Shown here in pieces: positions 9,264 to 16,673 of a stretch of DNA of 64,000 bases. This DNA comes from Natronococcus jeotgali DSM 18795. Its GTDB lineage: Archaea; Halobacteriota; Halobacteria; Halobacteriales; Natrialbaceae. Location: contig NZ_AOIA01000114.1 of the NCBI RefSeq assembly GCF_000337695.1, positions 29,891 through 93,890 of the forward strand, in the 5' to 3' direction. A program made the translations under genes and the position numbers. The notes under the pieces were generated by a model. It was not told where the DNA came from. It saw only the letters and a program-made list of their open reading frames with translations, and made no database searches. Positions within the stretch are counted from its first letter, which is position 1; every line of letters starts with the position of its first letter.

Positions 9264-10487
9264 TTAGTTGTCCATTCCCATCCGCTGTTGCTGAGTTTGC
9301 TGTTCACTCTTTGCAAGTTCGGTTGCGGGTAGCAGGTCGAACATCTCGAAGTCGTCGTCAAGCTCGCTGTAGTGAGTTACAAGATCATCGACCTGCGTAT
9401 AGGTAGCCGAATTCAGCAATCTTGGAAGGATGTAGGTACGGAATGCTTCACCAACTGCACGTCCGGGATCATCTTCATAGACACCGCCGTTCACAGTAGT
9501 CGATCCCAGGAAGATAGCGACGTCCCGGTAGTGCATCGGACCGAACTGCATCACGCCACTGTTCTCGCTTCCATCGCCGTGGTTTAGTCGGCGGTAGTCC
9601 TGGCGGAAGAGCTCCTTAATCTCCTCTGTATTCACAGTGCTTTCCGAAAGATGATCGGTAGTCCAGCGCGAGAAGAGTTTCTCGAGTTGTTCTTCCTCGT
9701 AGTCACTGACCTTGATCATCGCGAACCGTCGTGTAATCGCATTATCGAGCTGGTTCACGGTTCGGTCAGACATATTCATCGTGCAGATGATATTGACGTT
9801 ATCCTCAAGTTCGATGGTCTGGTCCTCTGTCCGGAAAATCGTTTGATGTGGGTTCTCGATTGCTGTGTAGAGTTGGCCGAAGATCTGAGAGATATCGGCC
9901 CGGGTCAGTTCGTCGATAATGACAGCGTATTTTTCGCCATATTCACGGGAACGGACAACGGCTTTTGAGACACAGCCGAGTTCTTTTCGGTAGCTAATCG
10001 AGTTTTGAGAATAGTCTGGTGCCACACGGCCGACGATATCTTGGCTGGTCCAGGATGGGGAAGCAGTGTCGAGTGTGTATCCGACGCAGGTTTTGAGCGC
10101 AAGCTGTTTTGCGAAGGTGGTTTTCCCGGTTCCAGTTGGACCATAGAGGACGACGGGTTTACCTGCTTCAATCGCTCCCAGTGCAGTTTTCCGCACTGAG
10201 TCAGGGACGAGGATGTCTAGTTCAGTTGTATAGTCTCCTCGAGTTGCGACTTTTTGTTTGAGTTTAAATGATGCATGGTTCGATTGGAGAATTGCCTGAC
10301 GAACGTCGCCAAGACCTTGCTCGCCATCGTGGTGAATATCGATTTCTTGGTCGTCAACAAGGTAATCAAGGACTTGTGGACTGGCTGCCTGCTGGATGAC
10401 TCGTCTTGCGAATTCCGAATCGTCAAGGATAGTATCAGTCAGATCTCGCACACGCTCATACGTATATTCGCCAGACTCCGGGCTCAT
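9264..10487 (-). CDS. McrB-like AAA+ NTPase
   Basis: 407 residues. Walker A GPTGTGKT (116-123), Walker B with Asp192-Glu193 in YAVIIDELTRAD, sensor segment MNMSDR (237-242) and RRF (253-255). The MNxxDR pattern matches the McrB signature, where the Asp favours GTP. The N-terminal 100 residues probably form the DNA-recognition part and do not resemble a domain I can name. The neighbouring mcrC-like gene makes an McrBC-type modification-dependent restriction system the best reading; MoxR-type or other AAA_5 proteins are less likely. An AT-rich segment with a TATA-like element near 10525 could be the promoter. Confidence 0.85.
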   Translation of the reverse strand: MSPESGEYTYERVRDLTDTILDDSEFARRVIQQAASPQVLDYLVDDQEIDIHHDGEQGLGDVRQAILQSNHASFKLKQKVATRGDYTTELDILVPDSVRKTALGAIEAGKPVVLYGPTGTGKTTFAKQLALKTCVGYTLDTASPSWTSQDIVGRVAPDYSQNSISYRKELGCVSKAVVRSREYGEKYAVIIDELTRADISQIFGQLYTAIENPHQTIFRTEDQTIELEDNVNIICTMNMSDRTVNQLDNAITRRFAMIKVSDYEEEQLEKLFSRWTTDHLSESTVNTEEIKELFRQDYRRLNHGDGSENSGVMQFGPMHYRDVAIFLGSTTVNGGVYEDDPGRAVGEAFRTYILPRLLNSATYTQVDDLVTHYSELDDDFEMFDLLPATELAKSEQQTQQQRMGMDN

Positions 10488-10652
10488 TACTAGGTATATG
10501 GTAATCTCTCATGATAAGTATTATCCTAGCAGATAACCGTTCGAATCAGAATCATCTACAAACTACTGGTACTATCACATAATGTTACTAATATCTGAAC
10601 CGCGGCTATTGCCTAACTTTCTCATTAACTTGAACTTCCAGTGAGAACCTGG

Positions 10653-10793
10653 TCACATCTGTGACTGTTCTTCGTACTGGTCCATGAACAGCTCTATTCC
10701 ACGGGTTGCCACGTACTTGTAGCTGAACCCGTGTTCATCGCAAAACTGTTCGAACCGTTCACGGAGTGCGTTTTCATAGCTCGTTGTTGCCAT
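10653..10793 (-). CDS. 46-residue microprotein, last gene of the zinc-ribbon operon
   Basis: Short, mostly helical protein (LRERFEQFCDEHGFSYKYVATRGIELF). The ATG at 10793 is one base after the TAA of the upstream gene and is preceded by a Shine-Dalgarno-like GAGGTGA inside that gene, so translation is probably coupled. No family recognised. The real coding status is supported by position in the operon rather than by length. Confidence 0.55.
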   Translation of the reverse strand: MATTSYENALRERFEQFCDEHGFSYKYVATRGIELFMDQYEEQSQM

Positions 10794-10794
10794 C

Positions 10795-10977
10795 TTAGTC
10801 ACCTCGTGTTCGTTGTTCCTCCTCCAACGCGGGTGCAACCACGGAGGAGTCTGAGGAACGTGGGTGGCCGTAGTATTCGGCACCGCAGTTTGTGCAATAG
10901 TAGATCGCCGGTTCGCCCGTGTTCGGCTCCTGGATGTCGAGCGGTTGGTCCTCACACTTGGGACAGGTGCGGGTCAC
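10795..10977 (-). CDS. 60-residue zinc-ribbon microprotein
   Basis: Two CxxC knuckles (CPKC at residues 5-8 and CTNC at about 28-31) 20 residues apart form a classic zinc ribbon; the rest is short and polar. The GTG start overlaps the stop of the upstream 169-residue gene by 4 nt (GTGA), typical of coupled translation. Zinc ribbons of this kind bind nucleic acid or proteins; the target is unknown. Confidence 0.7.
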   Translation of the reverse strand: MTRTCPKCEDQPLDIQEPNTGEPAIYYCTNCGAEYYGHPRSSDSSVVAPALEEEQRTRGD

Positions 10978-11483
10978 TCTGGATCACCTGCCGCTAGATG
11001 GTACTGTGTGCGGTCGTCCAGCGTTTCCAGATACTGTTCGAGGACCTGCTTGTAGGTGAACGTGGAGCGCTCGGCAGTTCGCCGGATCTCGTCCAGATGT
11101 TCGGTAATCAAGTCCTGAACGTTCCGCTCCAATGTCCGTTGTGCGCGATCCTTTCGCCCATCTATGTGGGTAGGTCCCGTCTGTGACGTGGCGGCATCGG
11201 GAACCGGTGCAAGCGGGATTATCTGTTCAACTTCGTCAGGAGGGCACAGAGCAGTCCCCACAGCGATTGCCTCGTCTTTCCGCATGTATCCACGCTGGAG
11301 CCATCCTGCGAACATCCCGTAGCTCCGCGGGGTGTAAAAGTAGGTGAGTTCCTTTCTGCTTTCGTCTCGATCTTTGCGCCGAATAAGACAGGGTTGGCCG
11401 TGACGGATGTCGCCTTTGATCCGTTCATCCAACTCTGCTTTCAGTTCTTGAACAGTAGTTGTATGTTCAGTCAGTGTGCTCAC
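10974..11483 (-). CDS. 169-residue hypothetical protein of the zinc-ribbon operon
   Basis: GTG start at 11483, overlapping the end of the upstream 75-residue gene by 17 nt. The first 40 residues are helical, the middle has an aromatic motif (ELTYFYTPRSYGMFAGWLQRGY) and the C-terminal 70 residues are strongly helical and charged. There are only two cysteines and no metal site is obvious. I recognise no family. It is the largest protein of the operon and so the likeliest to carry an enzymatic or structural core. Confidence 0.65.
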   Translation of the reverse strand: MSTLTEHTTTVQELKAELDERIKGDIRHGQPCLIRRKDRDESRKELTYFYTPRSYGMFAGWLQRGYMRKDEAIAVGTALCPPDEVEQIIPLAPVPDAATSQTGPTHIDGRKDRAQRTLERNVQDLITEHLDEIRRTAERSTFTYKQVLEQYLETLDDRTQYHLAAGDPE

Positions 11484-11694
11484 CCTCGGTGGACAGGTAC
11501 AGCGGTTTCCCGTGTTTCTCGCAGTACGGATTCTTGATCAACTCGTGGAGATCGTACTGGTTCAGAGACTTGTCGATCCATAACTGGTATTGACACTCCT
11601 CATTGTCTCCGAAACAACGTACCGTCACCTCGTCAGCGGCTTCAAGTAGTTCAGCGAGTTGGCCGACCAAGGTAAGCGGAAGCTGGTGGTTCAC
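11467..11694 (-). CDS. 75-residue hypothetical protein of the zinc-ribbon operon
   Basis: GTG start at 11694 overlaps the TGA of the upstream zinc-ribbon gene by 4 nt, with a GAGGTG Shine-Dalgarno-like sequence 13 nt before it. Three scattered cysteines (RCFGDNEEC, PYCEKHG) might bind metal with the His, but spacing is not a standard ribbon. A longer reading of the frame upstream would overlap the neighbour by over 100 nt and is rejected. Confidence 0.6.
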   Translation of the reverse strand: MNHQLPLTLVGQLAELLEAADEVTVRCFGDNEECQYQLWIDKSLNQYDLHELIKNPYCEKHGKPLYLSTEGEHTD

Positions 11695-11885
11695 TGTGGA
11701 TTCACCTCGATATGCGTGTTGTTGTCCGGTATCAGTTCGTACTCCCTGCGGCAGTCCTCGCAGACCACCTTCTCTGTGAAGCCGCCGCTGATACTGTCCC
11801 CATTTCCGTGGCCGCATTTACACGTCCACTCGATCTCAATGACCTCAAGTTCGATATCGTCTATGTGTATCTCATCCATCAACAT
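11691..11885 (-). CDS. 64-residue zinc-ribbon microprotein
   Basis: A strongly acidic N terminus (MDEIHIDDIELEVIEIEW) leads into CKCG and CEDC knuckles about 20 residues apart, a zinc-ribbon pattern. AGAGGAG lies directly before the ATG at 11885, a good Shine-Dalgarno match. A 24-nt gap separates it from the upstream gene, the largest gap in the operon; an in-frame ATG two codons later is an alternative start. Confidence 0.7.
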   Translation of the reverse strand: MLMDEIHIDDIELEVIEIEWTCKCGHGNGDSISGGFTEKVVCEDCRREYELIPDNNTHIEVNPQ

Positions 11886-11909
11886 CTCCTCTAAAAGTGG
11901 AGGTTCGGG

Positions 11910-12365
11910 CTACGAACCCGGTACCTCCTTCATTGTCTCGCGGTCCACGAGACAGCGGTAGTCGTAGTGTTCCTCGAGTTCCCGGTTGCAGACACCGCAT
12001 TCGCCTTCAACCGTGATGTAGCCATCCCGTAGCACGATGCTGGCCCGGTCGTAGTCTGAATCAAAATTCGCCGCGCATCTGTGGTCCTGAAACTCTTGCC
12101 AGCACTCTCGATGGGCTTCACCTTCGCGCTTTATCTCGTCTTGTTCGTAGAGGTCAATGGTTTCGCGTTCATCTGCGAGGCCACCGCAAAACGGGCACGT
12201 CACGCTGTGCTGGTCAACCACCGGGTTGTCGATCTTTTCCACGTCTACGGCGGTGCCGTCCCACTCACCGGATTCGACCTTCTCTGCGTGAGTGCCACAC
12301 AATTTCCGTCCGGTGTCATCCTCATGAGTGGCGAGTTTCCCGGTCTTGCAGAGGTCACACTTCAT
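11910..12365 (-). CDS. 151-residue protein with several zinc knuckles
   Basis: Cysteine-rich: CDLC near the N terminus, CPFC at about residue 57, a single C/H segment (HRECWQEFQDHRC) and CGVC near residue 123, so two or more zinc sites are likely. The ATG at 12365 overlaps the stop of the upstream 54-residue gene by 4 nt and is preceded by GAGGAGGTGA. The stop codon lies in the loop of a 6-bp hairpin (11902-11907 with 11913-11918), which could attenuate transcription at the only sizeable gap in the operon. No family recognised. Confidence 0.7.
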   Translation of the reverse strand: MKCDLCKTGKLATHEDDTGRKLCGTHAEKVESGEWDGTAVDVEKIDNPVVDQHSVTCPFCGGLADERETIDLYEQDEIKREGEAHRECWQEFQDHRCAANFDSDYDRASIVLRDGYITVEGECGVCNRELEEHYDYRCLVDRETMKEVPGS

Positions 12366-12526
12366 GCGCTCACCTCCTCGTCAGCCCGTTCGGTTTGGAC
12401 CAGTTCCCATGTCTCAACAGCGGTTTCACCGCATTCGTTGCAAGAGATGGTGCGGAGCATTGTCCGATCTTCAAACACAGGTTCATTGCGAGAGACATTC
12501 CTTGACTCGCAATTGTGGCATTTCAT
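12362..12526 (-). CDS. 54-residue zinc-ribbon microprotein
   Basis: Read directly from the sequence: MKCHNC at the start and SCNECG near residue 30 give a CxxC-x24-CxxC ribbon, and it ends in EEVSA. Its ATG overlaps the stop of the upstream gene by 4 nt and its stop overlaps the next ATG by 4 nt. Both of its junctions carry the same 19-nt sequence (12361-12379 and 12522-12540) holding GAGGAGGTGA. It is small enough to be missed by gene finders. Confidence 0.7.
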   Translation of the reverse strand: MKCHNCESRNVSRNEPVFEDRTMLRTISCNECGETAVETWELVQTERADEEVSA

Positions 12527-12819
12527 GCGCTCACCTCCTCAGTATACGCATTTCCGTAAGCAGGTTGGACAATCCGGCGTCCAGCAGACTCATAGACATC
12601 AGAGACAAGCGCATCACAGTCGTCACACCGCCACTCCCGATATATGACTTCTGGCGCTTCTTCCGTATCCGCGCTTTTGAACGTCCGATTCTCGTGGTCA
12701 CAATCCTCTGTTCCAGCGGTTGCAAAGATATACTCTCTACCGCACTCATCACACGATTCATCATCGTGCCGATCATCTTGCTGCTGGACATGACCGCACT
12801 CACGGCATCTCACTCGCAT
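12523..12819 (-). CDS. 98-residue double zinc-ribbon protein
   Basis: The sequence contains two separate CxxC...CxxC sets: CREC/CDEC in the first third, and CDH plus CDDC in the second half, suggesting two ribbons in tandem. The ATG at 12819 is one base from the TAG of the upstream gene; starts further upstream would overlap that gene by up to 50 nt. It ends in EEVSA like the 54-residue protein that follows. No family recognised; a nucleic-acid-binding adaptor is plausible but unproven. Confidence 0.65.
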   Translation of the reverse strand: MRVRCRECGHVQQQDDRHDDESCDECGREYIFATAGTEDCDHENRTFKSADTEEAPEVIYREWRCDDCDALVSDVYESAGRRIVQPAYGNAYTEEVSA

Positions 12820-12820
12820 T

Positions 12821-13186
12821 CTATCCTTCCCCCAATGGACGCTCATCTCGGTCCAGATTCCGTACGTTGACACTGCCGTTCTCGGGATTGACGCGGTACT
12901 GGACTGCCATCACCGGATACCGGTACTTTTCAGCGCCGATAGACTGGATCACGAGTTCCTCATCAAGTACGCCAGTCAGTTCTTTCAGGAACTCGCTGGT
13001 GCGCTCGTCCATGCTCATGTCGTCGCTGAATACCTGGAACGGTGAGAGCCCCCAAATAACGATCTCGCCGTCCTCCGTGATCTCGGCCTGCGGCCGCACA
13101 TCGTACTCGTCCAGAAGAAACTCCATTCCCTCGGTATCAGAGAGTTCAGCCTTGTTCGAGGTAGTTACGGCATTGATATTTGCCAT
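12821..13186 (-). CDS. 121-residue acidic hypothetical protein of the zinc-ribbon operon
   Basis: Second gene of the operon; its ATG shares one base with the TAA of the first gene, with GGAGGTG just upstream. The protein is acidic, has no cysteine, and looks globular (WGLSPFQVF, EELVIQSIGAEKYRYPVMAVQYRV suggests beta strands). No family recognised. It is the only well-folded-looking, cysteine-free member besides the 169-residue protein. Confidence 0.65.
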   Translation of the reverse strand: MANINAVTTSNKAELSDTEGMEFLLDEYDVRPQAEITEDGEIVIWGLSPFQVFSDDMSMDERTSEFLKELTGVLDEELVIQSIGAEKYRYPVMAVQYRVNPENGSVNVRNLDRDERPLGEG

Positions 13187-13398
13187 TATGCGGCACCTCC
13201 GAGACGATTCACGGCATAGTCATCAACAAGCGTATCGACGATACAGCCGTTGCACAATCCGCGTTCTCGGACTTCAACCTCTTTCTCACTGGCGGCGATT
13301 ACGTATGTTTTCTCAACGTTGAATCCACACTGACCGCATTTCACGCGGCCAGTTTCAGCATCTGCTTTGTCAAAAATACGTACTTTAGTTGCACCCAT
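13186..13398 (-). CDS. 70-residue zinc-ribbon protein, first gene of the operon
   Basis: CGQC at about residues 22-25 and CNGC at about 54-57 form a ribbon around a short hydrophobic stretch (VEKTYVIAAS). The ATG at 13398 is preferred over an in-frame codon 7 residues upstream. An AT-rich TATA-like element at about 13436-13447 sits in the right place for a start of transcription near 13413, so this gene probably leads the ten-gene transcript. Confidence 0.68.
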   Translation of the reverse strand: MGATKVRIFDKADAETGRVKCGQCGFNVEKTYVIAASEKEVEVRERGLCNGCIVDTLVDDYAVNRLGGAA

Positions 13399-13433
13399 GA
13401 CAATCAAACCTCTGAACAACTACTGTGTTCTAA

Positions 13434-13448
13434 ACTTTAAATAAATTA
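13434..13448 (-). promoter_or_regulatory. Probable promoter (TATA) of the zinc-ribbon operon
   Basis: On the minus strand the segment reads AATTTATTTAAAG, a good haloarchaeal TATA match about 40 nt before the ATG at 13398. It is the only such element between the HEPN gene and the operon. Confidence 0.45.
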
Positions 13449-13590
13449 CTAATAGTAATTTTGAGTGATGGAGTGCCCGAACGTTCGGCGTTCACGACAC
13501 ACGAACAACCTACCTTCTTCCTTACTTCAGAGGGAAAACGCCCGCAGCGGTTTCCCGACCTATATAAGTTCCATAGATCCTGATCTAGAC

Positions 13591-14673
13591 TTATTTGATA
13601 TCCGGGCCGAAGATCTTAGGCGTATATATACGCTTTCGGAATTCCTTGTCTACTCCCAGTCGATCAAGAAGGATATAAAATGACACCTTCCTAATATCTG
13701 TTACTACATCTTTATTATTTATCAATCTTTCATCGGTATTCCGGTGGAGAAGTGGATTACGAGCGTTGCGAGCTAACTCTATAATATCCATCATCTCCTG
13801 AGTATCGAAATCAATATCGAGATATTCAAGATAGATTTTTATCTTCGTCTTGGAACTGGCTTCATAAATGTGGTCCTGGTCCAATACGTACTTGAGATGC
13901 TCTACTTGATCTTCGTCCCATGTCTCACGAAAATGCTCAACAGCCACTTTCCGAACCTCGTTCCTTTCATCTTTGCCAATAATCTCCTCACCCGGGCCCT
14001 GGAGATAATCGTCATAATTGTAGTTTGCGTTCGACTCAAGTATAATCCAGTGCAGGAGGAATTTTACCGCCCAGAACGTATCAGTTTCAGCTTCAAGAAA
14101 GAGACACAGATCCCGTAAAATACGAGAACGCTCGTTCGCTGACGCAGTATCAAGTGTTGTCAATGCTATATCAACAAATCCATCGATAGAGTACAAACTA
14201 GACTCTGGATGAGGTATTTTGATCAACTGAAGACCTGTATTATCTATCGAAAACGTATAGCTCATCCCACCTCGTGCTGACTCAGAAGATTCATCCGCCT
14301 GGTAGTACGTTCCCCAAGTGACATCACGATTCTGAGCAAACGAGTAAATGAAGGACAGCCACTCAGCCAATTCCTTTGCTCGGCCCTCATTCGCCTCGAT
14401 ATAGCACTCTGCAGTCGGCCAGTATCCAGATCTAAACTTACTCTCCTGATTCCGTCGTTTTTCTTCAAACTCTTCCGCTAATTCTAGCGGCTTAATCAAG
14501 ATTCCAAACTCATCGTTCTGATATACCTCTCCCTCTGGAATGTACAGGTTACAAAAGTTGAATACGTACGTTGGCACCTTTGACGCAGCAAGCTCCTCAG
14601 AATTTGATCGATCTCCTGGTCCCTTTGAGCTGGTACTACTGTTGAAAGATGAACTGTCTGGATTGTCCCCCAT
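13591..14673 (-). CDS. HEPN-domain protein, possible ApeA-like antiviral factor
   Basis: 360 residues from the ATG at 14673. The C-terminal third is helical and contains RNPLLH (Arg305 to His310), the Rx4H motif of HEPN RNases, followed by a helix (DIRKVSFYILLDRLGV) as in C-terminal ApeA-type HEPN domains. The N-terminal two-thirds looks like a mixed alpha/beta sensor domain. ApeA proteins abort phage infection by RNA cleavage; assignment here rests on motif, domain order, size and the defence neighbourhood, not on a search. AT-rich codon use marks it as part of the island. TTTTAC near 14700 may be a TATA element for a leaderless mRNA. Confidence 0.6.
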   Translation of the reverse strand: MGDNPDSSSFNSSTSSKGPGDRSNSEELAASKVPTYVFNFCNLYIPEGEVYQNDEFGILIKPLELAEEFEEKRRNQESKFRSGYWPTAECYIEANEGRAKELAEWLSFIYSFAQNRDVTWGTYYQADESSESARGGMSYTFSIDNTGLQLIKIPHPESSLYSIDGFVDIALTTLDTASANERSRILRDLCLFLEAETDTFWAVKFLLHWIILESNANYNYDDYLQGPGEEIIGKDERNEVRKVAVEHFRETWDEDQVEHLKYVLDQDHIYEASSKTKIKIYLEYLDIDFDTQEMMDIIELARNARNPLLHRNTDERLINNKDVVTDIRKVSFYILLDRLGVDKEFRKRIYTPKIFGPDIK

Positions 14674-14752
14674 ACAAACCAATCAAGAGCGCGACTGGTA
14701 AAAGCGTCCTCCTACCGAAGTGAAAGTAAAAACCAGACAGATGTATTCTCGC

Positions 14753-15256
14753 CTAACAAGTATCGTCAGTTAGCCGCCAGCCCCAGCCGGGTTCATACTC
14801 TACCTGGTTCTTACCGGCCATAACGTACAATCCGCTTTCAATCTCTTTCCGCACCCGATTATCCAGTACACCGCACTCCACAACCTCCTCCAAAACCTCA
14901 GGTAACGTCTTGTACGTCTCCTCCAGAACCAACTCCAGATAACCCGGATCGCTCAATTCCCGTCGGAAACGCGGCTCTCCCTGCTCGTTCTCAAGCCGCC
15001 GCTTCATCGATTCAACCTGCGCTTCCAACTCTTCGATGCGTTCCTCACTGCTGCGGTCTGCAAGCGTACCGTGCTTCCGGTAGACCCGGGCTTCCTGAAT
15101 CAAGACATACAGGTACTTAGACCGGCTGGAGAACCCTTCCTCGAGAGCTTCTTCACTCCAAATCTCGCGTTCCTTCTTACTGCATGTGAACGTGATCTGC
15201 GTTGAGTCCTCGGCCAATCCCATCGATTCTTCCCATTGCGGTCGATCGGTCATCAT
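14753..15256 (-). CDS. Putative ribbon-helix-helix/DUF5805-like DNA-binding protein
   Basis: 167 residues. An N-terminal beta strand and helices (QITFTCSKKEREIWSEEA, then FSSRSKYLYVLIQEAR) resemble small haloarchaeal RHH-type proteins often found on plasmids and integrated elements. A coiled coil follows (EERIEELEAQVESMKRRLE), then a helical region with EVLEEVVECGVLDNRV that resembles a winged-helix. TTATATC at 15280-15286 lies about 27 nt before the start, so the mRNA is probably leaderless; ATG codons at 15256 and 15253 are both possible starts. It may regulate or maintain the island. Confidence 0.6.
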   Translation of the reverse strand: MMTDRPQWEESMGLAEDSTQITFTCSKKEREIWSEEALEEGFSSRSKYLYVLIQEARVYRKHGTLADRSSEERIEELEAQVESMKRRLENEQGEPRFRRELSDPGYLELVLEETYKTLPEVLEEVVECGVLDNRVRKEIESGLYVMAGKNQVEYEPGWGWRLTDDTC

Positions 15257-15750
15257 ATGCTACTTAGCGCGGGTAGATCTTATATCAGCTGTACGACGTA
15301 CTGCCATGATAGTGATCTACCATAGGTGTGGTGATGGTCCAGCCTTGTGCCGATTCACCGCGAACATGTCAACTGATAACAGTTTCTCGCCAGTGGAGTG
15401 CCGAGGCCATCAATTCACATCCAACAGATCTCGTATCTATGGCGTCCTCGCTTACTCGTCGCAATAACGACTGTCGGTGAGACTCGCGCTATCTGCTCGG
15501 CCTGAGAACTTCCGAACTCAGTGTCGTACTGCTCGCTGTCCTTCCTGCGCGGCGAGTGATCGAGATAACGGACTGCTAACCTAACAGAGGGATATTCGGC
15601 GAGAGGTCGCCCTTCTACACAGCATACGGAGCGGACGATTGTCACGGTCGGATACTCGAGTGTAACGGGCTACTGGACGTCACGATCCGATCGATGGGTG
15701 AAGCCACTGTGCGTTCTATTACACTCGCGGTTGGAAGTGGGTGTGAAGCA
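15257..15750. other. Intergenic stretch with the right island boundary
   Basis: No convincing gene. A 76-codon frame on the minus strand (15415-15645) lacks family features and high GC3 and is not called. The stretch holds the right copy of the 13-bp repeat (15396-15408); GC content rises to core-like values after it. Confidence 0.6.
15396..15408 (+). repeat. Right copy of the 13-bp direct repeat bounding the island
   Basis: Same 13 bases and orientation as 7016-7028, 8,380 bp away. No tRNA gene is present at either copy, so this is not a standard tRNA-end attachment site. Confidence 0.5.
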
Positions 15751-16539
15751 ATGTTACGAAAGATGTTCACAAACGCTGAGCCGAGCGACGCCGACTCGGC
15801 GATGCTGATCGATCAGTACCTACCCAGGTACGACGTTACGACGAGCCGGCACGTGGTCGTGGATGCCGATTCCGGGACGACTTACGACGCGATGCTCACG
15901 GCCGACCTGATGAAGCTAGGGCCGATCGTTCGTAGCCTCGGACGACTGCGAGACGTTCCACGGGTACTCTCACATCGGATCCGGGGAACTCCCAGAACAC
16001 CGCCACCCGAGCGGATGCGATTCGCCGATGTGACGGACACGACGGAGTGGACACATCTCGATGAGGTGCCGGGTGCGGAGTTCGTCTTCGGTGCGGTCGG
16101 GAAGTTCTGGCAACCGGAAATCGAGTGGCGACAGATCGAATCGGAAGCCTTCCCGGAGTTCGACGAGCCTGGCTACGCGAAGCTCGCAATCAGTCTATCC
16201 GTCCGACCGTACGGCGAGCAGCGGACGCTGCTGTCTTACGAGGCGCGCACGGCAACAACGGATGATCGCGTAAACCGGAATTTCCAACGGTATTGGCGGC
16301 TCATCGGTCCTTTCGCGGGCTATCTGATGTCACGGGCGCTCGAGCGTATCAAGGCAGACGCGGAGGCGAGGGCGAAACAAGAATCGATGAACTCCAGCAC
16401 TGAAGCCGAAAATCGAAGCCGGCCGAACTGGAGTCGCCGACGAGTCACCGTAACAATAGTGTCCCTCGTTGTCGCCGTATATCACTTTGTGCTACGACCC
16501 TGGTATCGTCGCTGGGAAACGAATGGGGATGCAGCGTAA
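15751..16539 (+). CDS. SRPBCC-like protein with C-terminal membrane anchor
   Basis: 262 residues. The middle (LDEVPGAEFVFGAVGKFW to LSYEARTATTDDRVNRNFQRYW) has the strand and helix pattern of the SRPBCC/polyketide-cyclase lipid-binding fold. The end has one hydrophobic helix (VTVTIVSLVVAVYHFVL) flanked by Arg, so it is probably membrane-anchored with the domain in the cytoplasm. The ATG at 15751 follows GTGGGTG at a suitable distance; an ATG at 15694 would add 19 residues and cannot be excluded. Ligand unknown. Composition is intermediate between island and core. Confidence 0.65.
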   Translation: MLRKMFTNAEPSDADSAMLIDQYLPRYDVTTSRHVVVDADSGTTYDAMLTADLMKLGPIVRSLGRLRDVPRVLSHRIRGTPRTPPPERMRFADVTDTTEWTHLDEVPGAEFVFGAVGKFWQPEIEWRQIESEAFPEFDEPGYAKLAISLSVRPYGEQRTLLSYEARTATTDDRVNRNFQRYWRLIGPFAGYLMSRALERIKADAEARAKQESMNSSTEAENRSRPNWSRRRVTVTIVSLVVAVYHFVLRPWYRRWETNGDAA

Positions 16540-16673
16540 GCTCCCCTTCCGGGTACCGACATATGCTCCGTCCTGTTACTGGCATCTACAAATAGCACTA
16601 CCCCCTCCTCGCTCTGAATCTTATTTTGCAGAGAAGCGTACTCTTATTTTGTTATCTGTTTACGTGTCACACG

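Noticed and set aside
11902-11918. Hairpin GGTTCG/CGAACC read first as a tRNA T-arm
   Set aside because: It overlaps the stop of the 151-residue gene and lacks the rest of a tRNA; it is noted only as a possible attenuator.
15415-15645. 76-codon minus-strand frame near the right island repeat
   Set aside because: No family features, mixed codon use and no good ribosome-binding or promoter context.
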